From positions 22,262-86,261 of the forward strand of contig JAMOPJ010000045.1 of the NCBI GenBank assembly GCA_027064525.1: 64,000 nucleotides of DNA, given 5' to 3'. A program made the translations under genes and the position numbers. The notes beneath the pieces were generated by a model. The model had not been told where the DNA came from. It did no database searches and saw only the letters and a list, made by a program, of their open reading frames with translations. Source of the stretch: Archaeoglobaceae archaeon. Its GTDB lineage: Archaea; Halobacteriota; Archaeoglobi; Archaeoglobales; Archaeoglobaceae. Shown one piece after another: positions 63,202 to 64,000 of the stretch. Position 1 is the first letter of the stretch. Each line of letters opens with the position of its first letter.

Positions 63202-63822
63202 ATGATTGTTATTCCTGGAACCATAATAGCGATTCTCACTTTTCCTGGTGTGATAATGCATGAATATGCTCATAAGTTAGCTTGTGAAAAGACGGGCGTT
63301 AGAGTCTATGAAGTTTGTTACTTTAGATTAGGGAATCCTGTTGGCTATGTTCAGCATGCACCACCAAGAACATACAAGCAGGCTTTTTTAATTACAGTTG
63401 CTCCTTTCTTAGTAAATTCCATCATAGCAATAGCTATTTTTATCATTGCATTGATGACGCCTATAACTTTTGAAATCTGGAAGATTAAAGTGAGATATAT
63501 TCTCTATTGGCTTGGCGTATCAATAGCAATGCACGCATTCCCAAGTAGTCATGATGCTAAAAATCTATGGGATTTTACATGGAGAGTTTGGAAAAGAAAG
63601 CCTTACATCCTCTTAGGTTTGCCAATCGTCGCTCTAATCTATTTGGCAAATTTGCTAAGTTATATTTGGTTTGATTTGATTTATGCACTATTTCTTTTGA
63701 TATCTATTGTTAGCCTCGTGAAAGTTTCTCAGACAGACCCTATAATAAATTTAGCTAAGGAAATTATAGATATTGTCTATAAAAATATAAAAACTTATTC
63801 TAAATATATTCACAATAAATAA
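63202..63822 (+). CDS. Membrane zinc metalloprotease-like protein (M50/DUF3267 type)
   Basis: 206 aa with five or so helices. Helix 1 holds MHEYAHKLACE (HExxH zinc site, His/Glu about 20-24), and HAFPSSHDAKNLWD (about 112-125) supplies the second conserved motif, as in site-2-protease-like DUF3267 proteins. May cleave membrane-bound regulators or toxins. Whether the element brought it or it is an older cargo gene is unclear. Confidence 0.75.
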   Translation: MIVIPGTIIAILTFPGVIMHEYAHKLACEKTGVRVYEVCYFRLGNPVGYVQHAPPRTYKQAFLITVAPFLVNSIIAIAIFIIALMTPITFEIWKIKVRYILYWLGVSIAMHAFPSSHDAKNLWDFTWRVWKRKPYILLGLPIVALIYLANLLSYIWFDLIYALFLLISIVSLVKVSQTDPIINLAKEIIDIVYKNIKTYSKYIHNK

Positions 63823-63838
63823 AAATAACATGTAATTT

Positions 63839-63995
63839 GAAAACATTGCCGAAACCGTCGTCAACAGCCTTGACCCCACAAAAGCAATCGTTTGAGTAGG
63901 TTGCTTAAGAAGAGATTAGCACCGTCGTTGAAGCACATCCAATCTTCACAGGGGATGTAGTTCATCTAATTTGTTTGAACATTTGTTTGTAATGT
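63839..63995 (+). pseudogene. Decayed coding remnant at the window edge
   Basis: The plus strand reads NIAETVVNSLDPTKAIV, a stop, then after a one-base shift two further stops and EEISTVVEAHPIFTGDVVHL. The protein-like segments abut across the shift, which suggests a frameshifted gene. No family recognised. Confidence 0.4.
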
Positions 63996-64000
63996 TTATA

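Larger units (their letters stand above)
49817..64000. mobile_element. Integrated spindle-shaped-virus-like provirus, right end beyond the window
   Basis: Begins at the tRNA-Glu remnant and runs to the window edge (at least 14.2 kb). Supported by an SSV-type integrase fragment fused to the tRNA-derived sequence, a block of small membrane and capsid-like genes, two near-900-residue virion-type proteins, very basic small proteins, strong Shine-Dalgarno sites and no housekeeping gene. Spindle-shaped viruses such as PAV1, TPV1 and fuselloviruses encode two-helix capsid proteins and lectin-like spike proteins (family knowledge). Virus versus plasmid, and any ability to form particles, are inference. 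Confidence 0.75.

Overview
The window looks like chromosome of a hyperthermophilic euryarchaeon, most likely one of the Archaeoglobales (inference). Archaeal marks are eukaryote-type ribosomal proteins L44e and S27e next to primase PriS and a GINS subunit, the recycling ATPase ABCE1, the tRNA methyltransferase TrmY, a fused formaldehyde-activating enzyme/hexulose-phosphate synthase, mannosyl-3-phosphoglycerate synthase, TATA-box promoters and TrmB and Lrp-type regulators.

Layout. 1-1.1 kb: 3' part of abce1. 1.2-4.8 kb: an AT-rich island with a caspase-like/alpha-alpha-toroid surface protein carrying a PEF-CTERM anchor, and a lipoprotein. 4.8-14.5 kb: DUF357, an NfeD-type protease, trmY, a biotin-type ECF transporter operon (DUF1284-bioY-ecfA-ecfT), fae-hps and a biotin carboxylase. 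14.8-23.2 kb: one tight eight-gene minus-strand run joining synthesis of mannosylglycerate (mpgS, mpgP) to a GH38 mannosidase and a glycerate kinase, then DUF72, GGCT-like, MBL-fold and cyclo-ligase genes. 23.3-32 kb: argS, a hydrogenase-maturation-type protease, two surface proteins, a radical SAM enzyme, a TIM-barrel protein, nadM, ogt and cobS. 32-35 kb: replication/translation cluster (priS-gins-rpl44e-rps27e). 35-35.9 kb: a gene graveyard with a broken IS and a relic of a second SSV-type integrase. 36-49.8 kb: bifunctional nuclease, Fe-S and HTH proteins, sdhABCD, malic enzyme, and two RND pumps with an exoprotein facing a TrmB regulator.

49.8 kb to the window end is an integrated element, read here as a spindle-shaped-virus-like provirus. 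It starts at a 43-bp remnant of a tRNA-Glu gene that runs in frame into the C-terminal part of an SSV-type tyrosine integrase. A short leftward block (AbrB-like protein, small protein, P-loop ATPase with C-terminal HTH) faces a long rightward block: a two-helix capsid-like protein, several membrane proteins, an 898-residue Ser-rich protein with a nucleotidyltransferase-like core, an 899-residue DUF2341 surface protein and very basic small proteins. A palindrome-rich 0.7-kb non-coding stretch, a RelE-type toxin-antitoxin pair and a membrane metalloprotease follow. The right end, the integrase N-terminus and the intact tRNA-Glu are predicted to lie beyond base 64000.

A dispersed 60-61-bp intergenic repeat occurs four times (1.1, 14.6, 14.7 and 26.4 kb). 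No CRISPR array, rRNA or complete tRNA gene was found.
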